From Adlercreutzia rubneri (lineage in GTDB: Bacteria > Actinomycetota > Coriobacteriia > Coriobacteriales > Eggerthellaceae): a stretch of DNA of 64,000 nt. Positions 17,158 to 25,575 of the stretch are shown here, one piece after another. How positions within the stretch are numbered: position 1 is the stretch's first letter; every line of letters starts with the position of its first letter. The stretch lies in assembly GCF_009755265.1 (NCBI RefSeq), contig NZ_WPOO01000015.1:1-64000 (forward strand), in the 5' to 3' direction. The notes under the pieces are model-generated. The model did not search any database, had not been told where the DNA came from, and was given only the letters and a program-made list of their open reading frames with translations. A program made the translations under genes and the position numbers.

Positions 17158-18216
17158 CTAGTACACCATGCCCATGGCCTCGCGCACCTCGTCCAAGGTG
17201 GTGTTGGCGATCTCGTTAGCGCGGCGGTTGCCCTCATGCAGGATCTCGCGCACCATCTCCGGCTGGCCTTCCAGTTCGCGGCGACGCTCGCGGATGGGGG
17301 CCAGATACGCGTTCACCGACTCGGTCACGTAGCGCTTGAGGGCGCCGGCGCCGTCGTTGCCGATCTCCGCCGCGATGTCCTGTTCGGTGCGGCCGGTGGT
17401 GAGCGCCGCCGTGGTCAGCAGGGCCGACACGCCGGGGCGGTTCTCCTTGTCGAAGGTGATCATGCGCTCGGAGTCGGTCTTGGATTTCTTGATGAGCTTG
17501 GCGGTCTCCTCCTCCGTGGCCGACAGGGCGATGGCGTTGCCGTAGCTCTTCGACATCTTGCGGCCGTCGAGGCCGGGGATCTCAACCGCGTCGGTGAGAA
17601 GTCCGTGGGGCTCGGGGAACACCTGTCCATAGCGTTCGTTGAAGCGGCGGGCGATCTGGCGGGTCTGCTCGATGTGGGGCAGCTGGTCCTTGCCGACGGG
17701 CACGACGTTGCCCTTGCAGAACAGGATGTCGCAGGCCTGGTGCACCGGGTAGCTGAGGAGCAGCCCCGTGAGCGCGTGGCCCGAGGCCTCCTGCTCGGCC
17801 TTCACTGTGGGGTTGCGCATGAGCTCGGATTCGGTGACGAGCGACAGGAAGGGGAGCATGAGCTGGTTTAGGGCGGGCACGGCGGAGTGGGTGAAGATGA
17901 TGGTCTTCTCCGGATCGATGCCGCAGGCCAGATAATCGATGACCATGTTGTGCACGTTGTCGGCGATGTTGGCCGTGGTGTCACGGTCGGTGATGACCTG
18001 GTAGTCGGCGATGATGATGCGGGTGGTGACGCCGGCGTTCTGCAAGGCGACGCGCTCGCGGATGGTGCCGAAGTAGTGGCCCATGTGCAAGCGCCCCGTG
18101 GGGCGGTCGCCCGTGAGCATGGTGTATTTCTCGGGGTGTACGGCCAGATCGGCCTTGATCTCGTCGCTGATCTTCTTGGAGGCGAGGAAGGTGTCACTCG
18201 TCAAATCGCTTGCCAT
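17158..18216 (-). CDS. trpS: Tryptophanyl-tRNA synthetase
   Basis: The 352-residue class I synthetase charges tRNA-Trp. HMGH is at 44-47 after TGDRPTGRL, KMSKS at 220-224, and the AIDQ-like segment at 159-166 reads HQACDILF. Length is typical. The ATG at 18216 follows GAGAGGATC on the minus strand; the frame stays open further upstream but the family N-terminus fits this start. The leader shows TATACT near minus-strand 18325-18320 as a possible -10 without a matching -35. I looked for a T-box-like conserved element in the leader and saw none. Confidence 0.95.
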   Translation of the reverse strand: MASDLTSDTFLASKKISDEIKADLAVHPEKYTMLTGDRPTGRLHMGHYFGTIRERVALQNAGVTTRIIIADYQVITDRDTTANIADNVHNMVIDYLACGIDPEKTIIFTHSAVPALNQLMLPFLSLVTESELMRNPTVKAEQEASGHALTGLLLSYPVHQACDILFCKGNVVPVGKDQLPHIEQTRQIARRFNERYGQVFPEPHGLLTDAVEIPGLDGRKMSKSYGNAIALSATEEETAKLIKKSKTDSERMITFDKENRPGVSALLTTAALTTGRTEQDIAAEIGNDGAGALKRYVTESVNAYLAPIRERRRELEGQPEMVREILHEGNRRANEIANTTLDEVREAMGMVY

Positions 18217-18339
18217 GGGGGCGGATCCTCTCTTTCTCGTGCGCCGTTTCAGGGTGGGCGGCTTCGGCACTGAAAGCGCGGGAAGAGCCGCCAAACGGTG
18301 GAATTGTGAATATGTTGGGATAGTATACAAGATTCCCCC

Positions 18340-18368
18340 TTGCGCGCGCCGCGGAATCCGTGTAGTAT
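18340..18368 (+). promoter_or_regulatory. Promoter of tRNA-Val
   Basis: TTGCGC at 18340-18345 and TAGTAT at 18363-18368 have a 17-base spacer. The tRNA starts about 44 bases downstream of the -10. Confidence 0.6.
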
Positions 18369-18411
18369 ATACAGCCGTCGCAAGTCACCCAGTGAATTGC
18401 GAAAACCCTTC

Positions 18412-18486
18412 GGTCGCTTGGCTCAGCGGGAGAGCATCGCCTTCACACGGCGGGGGTCACAGGTTCAAATCCTGTAGCGACCACCA
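18412..18486 (+). tRNA. tRNA-Val (CAC)
   Basis: Acceptor GGTCGCT (18412-18418) pairs with AGCGACC (18476-18482), with discriminator A and encoded CCA. The anticodon loop TTCACAC gives CAC. Confidence 0.95.
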
Positions 18487-18495
18487 TAAACAGCA

Positions 18496-18520
18496 GGCCC
18501 CTCCTCGGAGGGGCCTTTTT
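18496..18520 (+). terminator. Terminator after tRNA-Val
   Basis: A perfect nine-pair stem GGCCCCTCC/GGAGGGGCC with a two-base loop is followed by TTTTT. Confidence 0.9.
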
Positions 18521-18559
18521 CGTATCCAAAGAGCTTTTCGCCCGGGAAAGGAAGCCGTC

Positions 18560-19834
18560 GTGAAACGGATTGCGTTTGCTGTGGTGACCGTGATGCTCGG
18601 AGCTTGCGCCGGGGCGTTTTGCTGGGCGTTCTTCTTTCTCATGAACGCGGGCCTCGATCTTTTGTGGGTGAAGGCGCCGGCGTGGCTGGCGGCGATAGGG
18701 ATGCCCGCTGTCGTGTACCCGCTTGCCTTCTGCGTTGTGGGCGGCGTTGCCATTGGATTGTTTCAAAAGAACGTGGGGCCGTACCCCGATGATATGAACA
18801 CGGTGCTCGCCGAGGTGAAGAAAACCGGGCGCTATGAGTATCGGCATCTGGGCGCTATGTTCGTTGGCGCGCTTCTGCCGCTTTTGTTTGGCGGCAGCAT
18901 CGGGCCCGAGGCCGGCCTCACCGGCGTGGTGGCGGGGCTTTGCAGCTGGGTGGGGGACCGACTCAAGTTCGTGGGCGCCGAGATGCGCGAGCTGGCGAAC
19001 GCGGGCACGGCGGCCATTCTGTCGACGATCTTCTCGGCCCCGTTGTTCGGCCTGGCGGCGCCGCTGTTCGGCTATGCGGACGATGCCGACGGGCGTCGGC
19101 ATGGGGGCGGCGCGTCCGCTGCGACCGTGGTTTCCGCGCCCCAGGTTTCCAAACCGGTCAAAACGGCGGTGTACCTACTCTCCGTGGCCGGGGCGCTGGG
19201 GGCGTTCATGCTGCTCAACGAGGTGGCTGGCGGCGGTTCGGGGCTGCCGCACTTCTCCGCCATGGCCGTGGGGACATCCGAACTCGCCTGGGCACTTCCC
19301 GTCGTCGCGCTCGGCGCCTGCGCCGGCTGGCTCTTTCATGGCTTCGGCTGGGCCGTGGGCAAGCTGTCCGCGCGGCTCGGCGATCGCGTCGTAGTGAAGG
19401 CGGTCGTTGCCGGCGCGATACTGGGAGTTCTCGGGATCTTCCTCCCCTTTACCCTGTTCGCCGGCGAGGCCCAGACCGAGATGCTGGCGCAGCAGTGGAC
19501 GGCCCTCGGTGCTGGGGTCTTGCTCGCGACGGGGTTTCTCAAGGTGCTGGCCAGCCAGGTGTGCCTCGGACTCGGTTGGCGCGGCGGCCACTTTTTCCCG
19601 CTCATCTTCTCGGGGATCGCCATCGGCTATGCCGCCGCCGGGCTCTTTGGCATCGACCCGGTCTTCGCGCTCTCTGTCAGCACGGCGGCCCTTCTGGGCG
19701 CCGCTATGCGCCAGCCGCTAATGGTGGCCTTGCTGCTCATCCTGTGCTTTCCCGCGAAAGCCGTTGTCTTCGTCCTTGCCGCTGCGTGCTTGGGCGCCGC
19801 CGTTCCGGTTCCGAAGGCGTTCTCTCGGGTTTGA
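18560..19834 (+). CDS. ClC-family chloride channel/transporter
   Basis: The 424-residue protein is an integral membrane protein with about ten to twelve hydrophobic helices. The ClC selectivity segment GGSIGPEAGLTG is at 111-122, with the gating-type glutamate at 117. Later segments (GLGWRGGHFFPLIFSGIAIG) match the second ClC signature. There is no C-terminal CBS pair. I chose the GTG at 18560, which follows AAAGGAAG; the frame is open far upstream through tRNA-Val, so longer starts are impossible in practice. Transported anion (chloride, fluoride or other) is not determined. The stop codon lies inside a 35-bp tandem duplication. Confidence 0.85.
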   Translation: MKRIAFAVVTVMLGACAGAFCWAFFFLMNAGLDLLWVKAPAWLAAIGMPAVVYPLAFCVVGGVAIGLFQKNVGPYPDDMNTVLAEVKKTGRYEYRHLGAMFVGALLPLLFGGSIGPEAGLTGVVAGLCSWVGDRLKFVGAEMRELANAGTAAILSTIFSAPLFGLAAPLFGYADDADGRRHGGGASAATVVSAPQVSKPVKTAVYLLSVAGALGAFMLLNEVAGGGSGLPHFSAMAVGTSELAWALPVVALGACAGWLFHGFGWAVGKLSARLGDRVVVKAVVAGAILGVLGIFLPFTLFAGEAQTEMLAQQWTALGAGVLLATGFLKVLASQVCLGLGWRGGHFFPLIFSGIAIGYAAAGLFGIDPVFALSVSTAALLGAAMRQPLMVALLLILCFPAKAVVFVLAAACLGAAVPVPKAFSRV

Positions 19835-19895
19835 TTCTTGGCCCGGGCGGCGCTCCTTGTCGGGTTTGATTCTTGGCCCGGACGACGCTCCTTGC
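19826..19895 (+). repeat. 35-bp tandem duplication across the ClC stop codon
   Basis: Two adjacent 35-base units (19826-19860 and 19861-19895), each starting CGGGTTTGATTCTTGGCCCG, differ at three positions. The first unit contains the TGA stop of the ClC gene. Confidence 0.9.
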
Positions 19896-19988
19896 GACCG
19901 TCTTCTGGTTTCGTTCCTCGTCGCCTCGTATTCCGATCGCGATGTTAGCTTTCTATGGATGGCGTTTTTCGCAGTCGATAAGATCGGG

Positions 19989-20036
19989 GAGCTGTAGACG
20001 GCTTCGGTCGACGAGCTGTAGGCGGCTCCGGTCGGC
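19989..20036 (+). repeat. 24-bp tandem duplication
   Basis: Two adjacent 24-base units beginning GAGCTGTA (19989-20012 and 20013-20036) differ at three positions. Confidence 0.85.
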
Positions 20037-20060
20037 GAACCGCCGGCAAAATGCAGCAAA

Positions 20061-20162
20061 TCTCGAGTTGTAAGCGTCTGTTCTCTCGGAAACTGCTTCA
20101 TTAGATGCTGGGGATATCGCTATTCGTTAATTCTGTCTTTTCTAGACGCTTATAACTCGAGA
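20061..20162. repeat. Inverted repeat with 19-bp arms
   Basis: TCTCGAGTTGTAAGCGTCT at 20061-20079 matches the complement of 20144-20162 in 18 of 19 positions, around a 64-base A/T-rich spacer. The core CGAGTTGTAAG resembles the arm of the inverted repeat at 11803-11943, so the two may belong to one element family. Confidence 0.75.
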
Positions 20163-20274
20163 TCTCGTGCAGAAAAGCAGCACTTCGTGAACCGAAGGAG
20201 GTCGTGCGCAGGAATCGCGGGGCTCTCTGCTATGGTACGGAGGTGTTTGGAATAACCTACTCGAGGAGGCGGCC

Positions 20275-20736
20275 GTGGGGCACGCGCAATATGATACTGA
20301 TGGGTTCGATCAAGCCGCGGCGTCGAGGCCGAGGGAGCGCGTTGCGGTAAAAGGCTGCATCTTCAAGGACGGCCGCATGCTGTTCCTGTTCAAGCCCGAT
20401 GCGGCGCGCCGTCTCAGCATCGCGCCCGATCTCGAGGAGGATCTTCCGGGGGGATGTGTGGAAGCGGGCGAGAGCTGGCAGGAGGCGCTGGTGCGCGAGG
20501 TGCGCGAGGAGACCGGTCTGGAGATCGAGGTCGGCGAGCCCTTCGACGCCTGGACGTTGCGCGCCCCGGGGCGACGGATTCTCGGCGTCGACTTCGTTTG
20601 CCGCTGGCGCTCCGGCGACGTGCGCCTGAGCCATGAGCACGAGTCCTTCGCATGGCTCACCCTGGAAGAAGTGGAGGCGAAGGGCTGGGAGGCGGAGCCC
20701 GTCTACCGGAAGGCCTTCGAATTGGTTGAGGCATGA
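20275..20736 (+). CDS. Nudix hydrolase
   Basis: The 153-residue protein carries a full Nudix box, from GGCVEAGESWQEALVREV to EETGLEI at about residues 61-86, with the required glutamates in REVREETG. Nudix enzymes cleave nucleoside diphosphates linked to another group; the particular substrate (oxidised nucleotide, sugar nucleotide or cofactor) cannot be told. The start is a GTG at 20275 placed six bases after GAGGAGG. It is monocistronic as far as I can see. Confidence 0.88.
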   Translation: MGHAQYDTDGFDQAAASRPRERVAVKGCIFKDGRMLFLFKPDAARRLSIAPDLEEDLPGGCVEAGESWQEALVREVREETGLEIEVGEPFDAWTLRAPGRRILGVDFVCRWRSGDVRLSHEHESFAWLTLEEVEAKGWEAEPVYRKAFELVEA

Positions 20737-20892
20737 GGGGGTGCGGACGGTTCCCGATAAGCCCAACAGCCGTTTTCAGAAGTACCGGAAGGCATAGCGG
20801 GGCGCATCGTTTCTCGGATGCGTTACACTATGCAGTTGGCAAAAGCGGGGCGGCTTGGCGTCGTCCCTCGACGACTGATTCGGGAAGCGCTT

Positions 20893-23085
20893 ATGGTCCT
20901 GCAAACTGAACATCTTTCGAAATCCTACGGCGGTCGCACGCTGTTCCACGACGTGACGTTCCGCTTGGAAGAGTACGACCGGCTGGCGCTTGTGGGCCCT
21001 AACGGCGCGGGCAAGACGACACTGCTCAACATCATCTCCGGCGAGGACGATCCGGACGAGGGCCGCGTGCTCTTCGCCAAGGGCGCGCGCGTGGGCTATC
21101 TTGAGCAGGAGGCCATCGAGATGGGCGACCTCCCCGTCTTCGAAGAGGTCATCTCGTCGCAAACCGAGGTGCTCGAAGCCGAGCAGCGCCTGCACAAGCT
21201 GGAGGCGGAACTGGGCGCGAACCCCACGGAAGCGCAGCTGGCGGCCGTGGGCCGGGCGCGGGATGCCTACGAGATGCTCGGCGGCTACTCTCTGGAGTCG
21301 AAGGTGCGAAGCGTGTTGTTCGGCCTCGGCTTCACCGAGCGCGACATGACCCGCTCCACCACCGAGTTCTCCGGCGGTTGGCAGATGCGCATCGCGCTGG
21401 CGAAACTGCTCATCCGCAATCCCGAGGTGCTCTTGCTCGACGAGCCGACGAACCACCTGGACTTGGAATCGGTGAAGTGGCTCGAGGGCTTTCTGCGCGG
21501 GTATGCCGGCACGGTCATCGTCGTCTCCCACGACCGCGCCTTCATGGACAACATGGTAGACCGCGTGGCGGAAATCGACAACGGGGAAGTGAACCTGTAC
21601 AAGGGCAACTACTCGAAATACCTGGTGGCACGCGAGGAGCGCTTGGAGCGCATCAAGGCAGAGCGTGCGAAATCGTTGGAGGAGATCGCGCACCTGCAAG
21701 CCTTCGTCGACCGCTTCCGCTACAAGGCCACCAAGGCCAAGCAGGCCCAGGAGCGCGAGCGGCGCATCGAGAAGATCAAGGAGACGCTGCCGGTCATCCC
21801 CGAGGAGAAGAAGACGGTGCACTTCAACTTCGTGCAGCCGCCGCGCACGGGAGATGAGGTGGTGCGGGCGCGCGGCCTCGTGAAGCGCTACGGCGACCAC
21901 ACGGTGTACGACGGCATCGACTTCACGATGTACCGCGGCGACAAGGTGGCGCTCGTGGGCCCCAACGGCGCGGGCAAATCCACGCTCTTGAAGATGATCG
22001 CCGGGGTGGAAAAGCCCGATGCGGGCACCATCGACTATGGCGTGAACGTCGATCTCACCTACTACGCCCAGCACCAGCTGGAAGAGCTGCACGCGGGCAA
22101 CACCGTCTTCGAGGAGCTGGATCATGCCGCGCCCGGCTGGTCCATCTCCCAGGTGCGCAGCCTGCTGGGCGCGTTTCTGTTCACGGGGGACGCCGTGGAC
22201 AAGAAAGTGTCGGTGCTCTCCGGCGGCGAGAAGGGGCGGCTTGCCCTGGCGAAGATGCTCGTGGCCCCCAAGCCCCTGCTGTGCTTGGACGAGCCGACCA
22301 ACCATCTGGACATCTCCAGCGCCGACGTGCTTGAGCAGGCCCTGCAGCACTTCGACGGCACCATCCTGTTCATCACCCACGACCGGCACCTCATTCGCGG
22401 GGTGGCCAACCGCATCGTGGAGGTGAAGGACGGCCAGATCACCAACTACGAGGGCGACTACGACTACTACCTGTACAAGTCGGGCCAGCTCGATGGCGAC
22501 GTGGACGCCGACCGCTCGGTGGTGGACGAGGCCCTGGCCGATGCGGGCATCCACGGGAAGGGGAGCGGCGCGGCCCCCGAGAAGCGCCGCGCTGGTGCGG
22601 CGGCCCCCACGAAGATCACCGTGAACCGCCGCCGCGACCGCCAAGGCTCGAGCTCGACGGCTGCTCGGGATGGTTCCGTAGGGGCTGACCTCGGTCAGTC
22701 CTCCGCAGCTGTCAAGGGCTCCGGGGTCACGCCGGCCCCCAAGGGCGGTGATGTGCAGCTCACCGCGCCCAAAGGCAGCGCGCCGAAGACCAAGGAGCAG
22801 AAGCGCCGCGAGGCCGAGGCCCGCAACCGCGCCTACGCGGCCCTGAAGAACCACCGCAAGCGCATCGCCCAGCTGGACGAGCAGATGGAGCGAGACAACG
22901 CCCGCATGGAGGAGCTGCTTGCCATGATGGCCGACCCCGACTTCTACGTGAACGAGGATGCCTCCTCCGACGCCATCGCCGAGCATGCCAAACTGAAGCA
23001 GCGCCTGGCCGCCGCCGAGGAGGAGTGGTTCACCCTCACTGAGGAGCTGGAAGCCGAAATGGCCCGCCAACAGGAGCGGGCTTAG
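20893..23085 (+). CDS. ABC-F family ATPase
   Basis: The 730-residue soluble protein has two ABC ATPase domains and no membrane segment. Walker A is GPNGAGKT at 35-42 and GPNGAGKS at 356-363; the signatures are FSGGW and LSGGEKGR; both Walker B motifs read LDEPTNHLD. The linker between domains is the helical ABC-F type. After the second domain comes a Gly/Ala/Pro-rich tether of about 90 residues and a C-terminal coiled coil like that of Uup. ABC-F proteins act on the ribosome E site to relieve stalling or give antibiotic resistance. The ATG at 20893 fits the domain start; the frame extends to 20818, and TACACT at 20824-20829 suggests a promoter inside that extension. Confidence 0.88.
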   Translation: MVLQTEHLSKSYGGRTLFHDVTFRLEEYDRLALVGPNGAGKTTLLNIISGEDDPDEGRVLFAKGARVGYLEQEAIEMGDLPVFEEVISSQTEVLEAEQRLHKLEAELGANPTEAQLAAVGRARDAYEMLGGYSLESKVRSVLFGLGFTERDMTRSTTEFSGGWQMRIALAKLLIRNPEVLLLDEPTNHLDLESVKWLEGFLRGYAGTVIVVSHDRAFMDNMVDRVAEIDNGEVNLYKGNYSKYLVAREERLERIKAERAKSLEEIAHLQAFVDRFRYKATKAKQAQERERRIEKIKETLPVIPEEKKTVHFNFVQPPRTGDEVVRARGLVKRYGDHTVYDGIDFTMYRGDKVALVGPNGAGKSTLLKMIAGVEKPDAGTIDYGVNVDLTYYAQHQLEELHAGNTVFEELDHAAPGWSISQVRSLLGAFLFTGDAVDKKVSVLSGGEKGRLALAKMLVAPKPLLCLDEPTNHLDISSADVLEQALQHFDGTILFITHDRHLIRGVANRIVEVKDGQITNYEGDYDYYLYKSGQLDGDVDADRSVVDEALADAGIHGKGSGAAPEKRRAGAAAPTKITVNRRRDRQGSSSTAARDGSVGADLGQSSAAVKGSGVTPAPKGGDVQLTAPKGSAPKTKEQKRREAEARNRAYAALKNHRKRIAQLDEQMERDNARMEELLAMMADPDFYVNEDASSDAIAEHAKLKQRLAAAEEEWFTLTEELEAEMARQQERA

Positions 23086-23104
23086 GGGATCCCTCCGGTT
23101 CGGG

Positions 23105-23206
23105 CTGCGGGGTACCGTTCAGTCGCTCAGACAGTCCTCGCTCGGCGGAAATGCCCACTGGGCATTTCCGTTCGCTGCGGAACTCGCTTGGTGAACGGCA
23201 CCCCGC
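23105..23206 (+). repeat. Nested-hairpin repeat, copy A
   Basis: Outer arms TGCGGGGTACCGTTCA (23105-23120) and its near-complement (23191-23206) enclose the shell CGCTCAGACAGTCCTCG on the left and CTGCGGAACTCGCT on the right, around an inner hairpin CGGAAATGCCCA/TGGGCATTTCCG. It starts 20 bases after the ABC-F stop, between co-directional genes. Copies B-E share the shell but not the arms. Confidence 0.85.
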
Positions 23207-23243
23207 ATCTCGAACCTGCTCTACCAACTATGAAAGGGTTGCA

Positions 23244-23705
23244 ATGTTGAACATTGTTCTTGTGGAACCGGAGATTCCTCAGAATACGGGGAACATCGCT
23301 CGCACGTGCGCGTGTGTGGGGGCGCGGCTGCATTTGGTGGAGCCGATGGGGTTTCGGCTGACGGAGAAGAACTTGCGCCGGGCCGGTTGCGACTACTGGG
23401 ATGATGTCGAAGTGGTGCGATGGCCCTGCGTCGAGGCGTTTCTGGAAGCCCATGGCGAAGATGAGCTGCATCTGTTCACGGGGCAAGCTTCGTGCGGCTA
23501 CCGCGATGTCGTCTACGGGCCGGATGCGTTTCTGCTGTTCGGGCGCGAAAGCCGCGGGCTCGACCAAGGGCTCATCGACCGTTTCGCCGACTGCTGTCGC
23601 CGCATCCCCATGCGCGAGGGAGCCCGCTCGCTGAACCTTTCCAACGCCGTCGCCATCGCCGCCTACGATGCCTTGGCCCAGCGGAGCTTCCCGGGGTTGG
23701 TGTAG
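23244..23705 (+). CDS. trmL: tRNA (cytidine/uridine-2'-O-)-methyltransferase
   Basis: The 153-residue SPOUT methyltransferase modifies the wobble nucleotide of tRNA-Leu using S-adenosylmethionine. Diagnostic segments are MLNIVLVEPEIPQNTGNIAR at the N-terminus, FGRESRGLD in the middle and the C-terminal knot SLNLSNAVAIAAYDAL. The size is normal for TrmL. The ATG at 23244 follows GAAAGGG. The stop codon abuts the ATG of the next gene, so the antiporter gene downstream is probably translated in coupling. Confidence 0.92.
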   Translation: MLNIVLVEPEIPQNTGNIARTCACVGARLHLVEPMGFRLTEKNLRRAGCDYWDDVEVVRWPCVEAFLEAHGEDELHLFTGQASCGYRDVVYGPDAFLLFGRESRGLDQGLIDRFADCCRRIPMREGARSLNLSNAVAIAAYDALAQRSFPGLV

Positions 23706-25502
23706 ATGGAGACCTTCGAGCTGATCCTATTTCTGCTGACGGCGGTCATCGCCTCCAGCATTCTGGACAAGTTCCTGCCGCCGCTGTCGCTGCCGCTTGT
23801 GCAGATCGCCCTCGGCGCCGCGCTCGCGCTGGCGGTGCCCACGCCGTTGGAATGGGGCATCGATCCGGAGTTGCTGCTCATCCTGTTCATCGCGCCTCTG
23901 CACTTCAACGAGTCGCGCCACGTGGACTCCGGAGCCCTGTGGAAAAACCGCTGGGGCATCGCGTCGCTTTCCGTGGGGCTTGTTTTCGCCATCGTTGCTG
24001 CCTGCGGGGCGACGTTGCACGCGCTTTTGCCCGCCGTGCCCCTGGCGGCTGCCTGCGCGCTCGGCGGCGCCATGGGATCCACCGATGCCGTGGCCGTCAC
24101 GGCGCTGACCCACGACCGCCGGTTCGGCCGCCGTCACGAGGCGCTGCTCAAGGGCGAGGCCCTGTTCAACGACGTGACGGGCACCGTGGTGTTCCAATGC
24201 TGCCTGACGATTCTGGCCACGGGATCGTTCTCGCTTTTGCACGCGGGCGAGGAGTTCGCCCTCGATCTGTTCGGCGGCTTCTTCGGCGGTCTTGTCATGG
24301 GGCTTCTTGCTTGGGGCCTTCTGCAGGTGCTGCGGCGCACGGGACTCGACAACCCCACGCTCCACGTGATGCTGGAGCTGCTTTTGCCCTTCGTCATCTA
24401 TCTGGCGGCGAAATCGCTGCACATCGGCGCGGTCATCGCCGTGGTGGCTTCGGGGCTTATGCTGTCCCTACTGCCCCAGCGCCACACGGCTGCCACGGCC
24501 CGCACCAAGCTGCAGGCCCAAAGCGTGTGGACGACCTTGGAGTTCGTGCTGAACGGGATCATCTTCGTCGTGCTGGGCATGCAGCTGCCGCGCCTTCTGG
24601 AACCGGCGGCCGAGGGGAGCTTGGGCGATCCAGCGACGCTGCTGGGCGTCGTGGTGGCGCTGACTCTCGTGTTGGAAGGGGTGCGCTTCGCGTGGCTGCT
24701 CGCCATGGACGTGAGGGCTGCGGCCGCTCGGGGCGACGGCGTCCGCAGTTGCTTTGCGCCCGAGGCTCTGCGCGGCACGCTCGCCATGGCACTGGCCGGC
24801 GCCAAGGGCGGCATCACGCTTTCCCTCATGCTGACGCTGACGGCGAGTGCGGCGCTTTCTGCCGCGGGCCGGGCCACGCTCGTCTCCATCGCCTCGGGCA
24901 TGATCGTGCTGACGTTGGTGTTGGCTGATTTCGCGGTGCCGGCGCTTACGCCCTCGAAGCGTTCGGCGAAGCGCACCCGCGATCGGGTGGACGCCGAGAT
25001 CGACCTCGCCCTGGGCGTGATCGCCTCCATCGAGGCCGATGCGCATCTCACTGGAGCGGTGAAGGGCGCTGTCGCCGACGCTGTCGATGAGCCGGCCACG
25101 GTCGTCGTCATGCACCGCTATGCCGAGATGCTGGAAGATCTCGCGCCCGCGGCATCGCCCGCGGCGGCGGCCCGGGCCCGTGCGGAAGTCGCTCGGGTGC
25201 GCGGCCTTTACGATCAGCTGGACGACATCGCCCGCAGAGCGGCGCGGTGGGACGAGAGCGAGGACGACATGGAGGAGGGCCCAGACGATCGCCCGAGCTC
25301 ACGTTCCTCGGCTGCCCCCAGCCTGTCCGACCAGTTCCATCAGATGCGCGAGACCCATGACGCTGTGGAGGACGTGCAGGCCCAAGCCCTCGTCCGCGAG
25401 CTGCAGCTCATCAAGGCCATGGTCGCCGATGACTCCATCGACGCGGCCCATGCCAAGGACCTGCGCAATGACGTCTACATCCAGCAGCTGGTACTCGACT
25501 AG
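23706..25502 (+). CDS. CPA1-family Na+/H+ antiporter, second copy
   Basis: The 598-residue transporter aligns residue by residue with the product of 15047-17089: STDAVAV at 125-131 stands where the other has PTDAVAV, and FNDVTG at 154-159 where it has LNDASG. About twelve helices occupy residues 1-415, and a charged cytosolic tail of about 180 residues follows. The AKGGITLS segment near residue 362 is conserved. The ATG directly follows the trmL stop. The two paralogues may differ in ion or pH range; the sequence does not tell. Confidence 0.88.
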   Translation: METFELILFLLTAVIASSILDKFLPPLSLPLVQIALGAALALAVPTPLEWGIDPELLLILFIAPLHFNESRHVDSGALWKNRWGIASLSVGLVFAIVAACGATLHALLPAVPLAAACALGGAMGSTDAVAVTALTHDRRFGRRHEALLKGEALFNDVTGTVVFQCCLTILATGSFSLLHAGEEFALDLFGGFFGGLVMGLLAWGLLQVLRRTGLDNPTLHVMLELLLPFVIYLAAKSLHIGAVIAVVASGLMLSLLPQRHTAATARTKLQAQSVWTTLEFVLNGIIFVVLGMQLPRLLEPAAEGSLGDPATLLGVVVALTLVLEGVRFAWLLAMDVRAAAARGDGVRSCFAPEALRGTLAMALAGAKGGITLSLMLTLTASAALSAAGRATLVSIASGMIVLTLVLADFAVPALTPSKRSAKRTRDRVDAEIDLALGVIASIEADAHLTGAVKGAVADAVDEPATVVVMHRYAEMLEDLAPAASPAAAARARAEVARVRGLYDQLDDIARRAARWDESEDDMEEGPDDRPSSRSSAAPSLSDQFHQMRETHDAVEDVQAQALVRELQLIKAMVADDSIDAAHAKDLRNDVYIQQLVLD

Positions 25503-25515
25503 CGCTTTCTCCTAT

Positions 25516-25545
25516 TTGCCCAGATGGGAGCCGAGTCGGTATAAT
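25516..25545 (+). promoter_or_regulatory. Promoter of the LuxR-type regulator gene
   Basis: TTGCCC at 25516-25521 and a perfect TATAAT at 25540-25545 have an 18-base spacer, about 30 bases before the start codon. Confidence 0.75.
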
Positions 25546-25575
25546 GGCGCAGATGACGTAGCGCAAGGAGGGAAT

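Larger units (their letters stand above)
19896..20274. other. Intergenic region between ClC and Nudix genes
   Basis: About 380 bases hold no gene that I can support. The stretch is unusually repeat-rich: it carries a 24-bp tandem pair at 19989-20036 and an inverted repeat at 20061-20162. The Nudix ribosome-binding site GAGGAGG lies at 20263-20269. Confidence 0.6.

Noticed and set aside
18217..18410. Possible T-box leader for trpS
   Set aside because: The conserved T-box sequence and a competing terminator are not visible in this leader.
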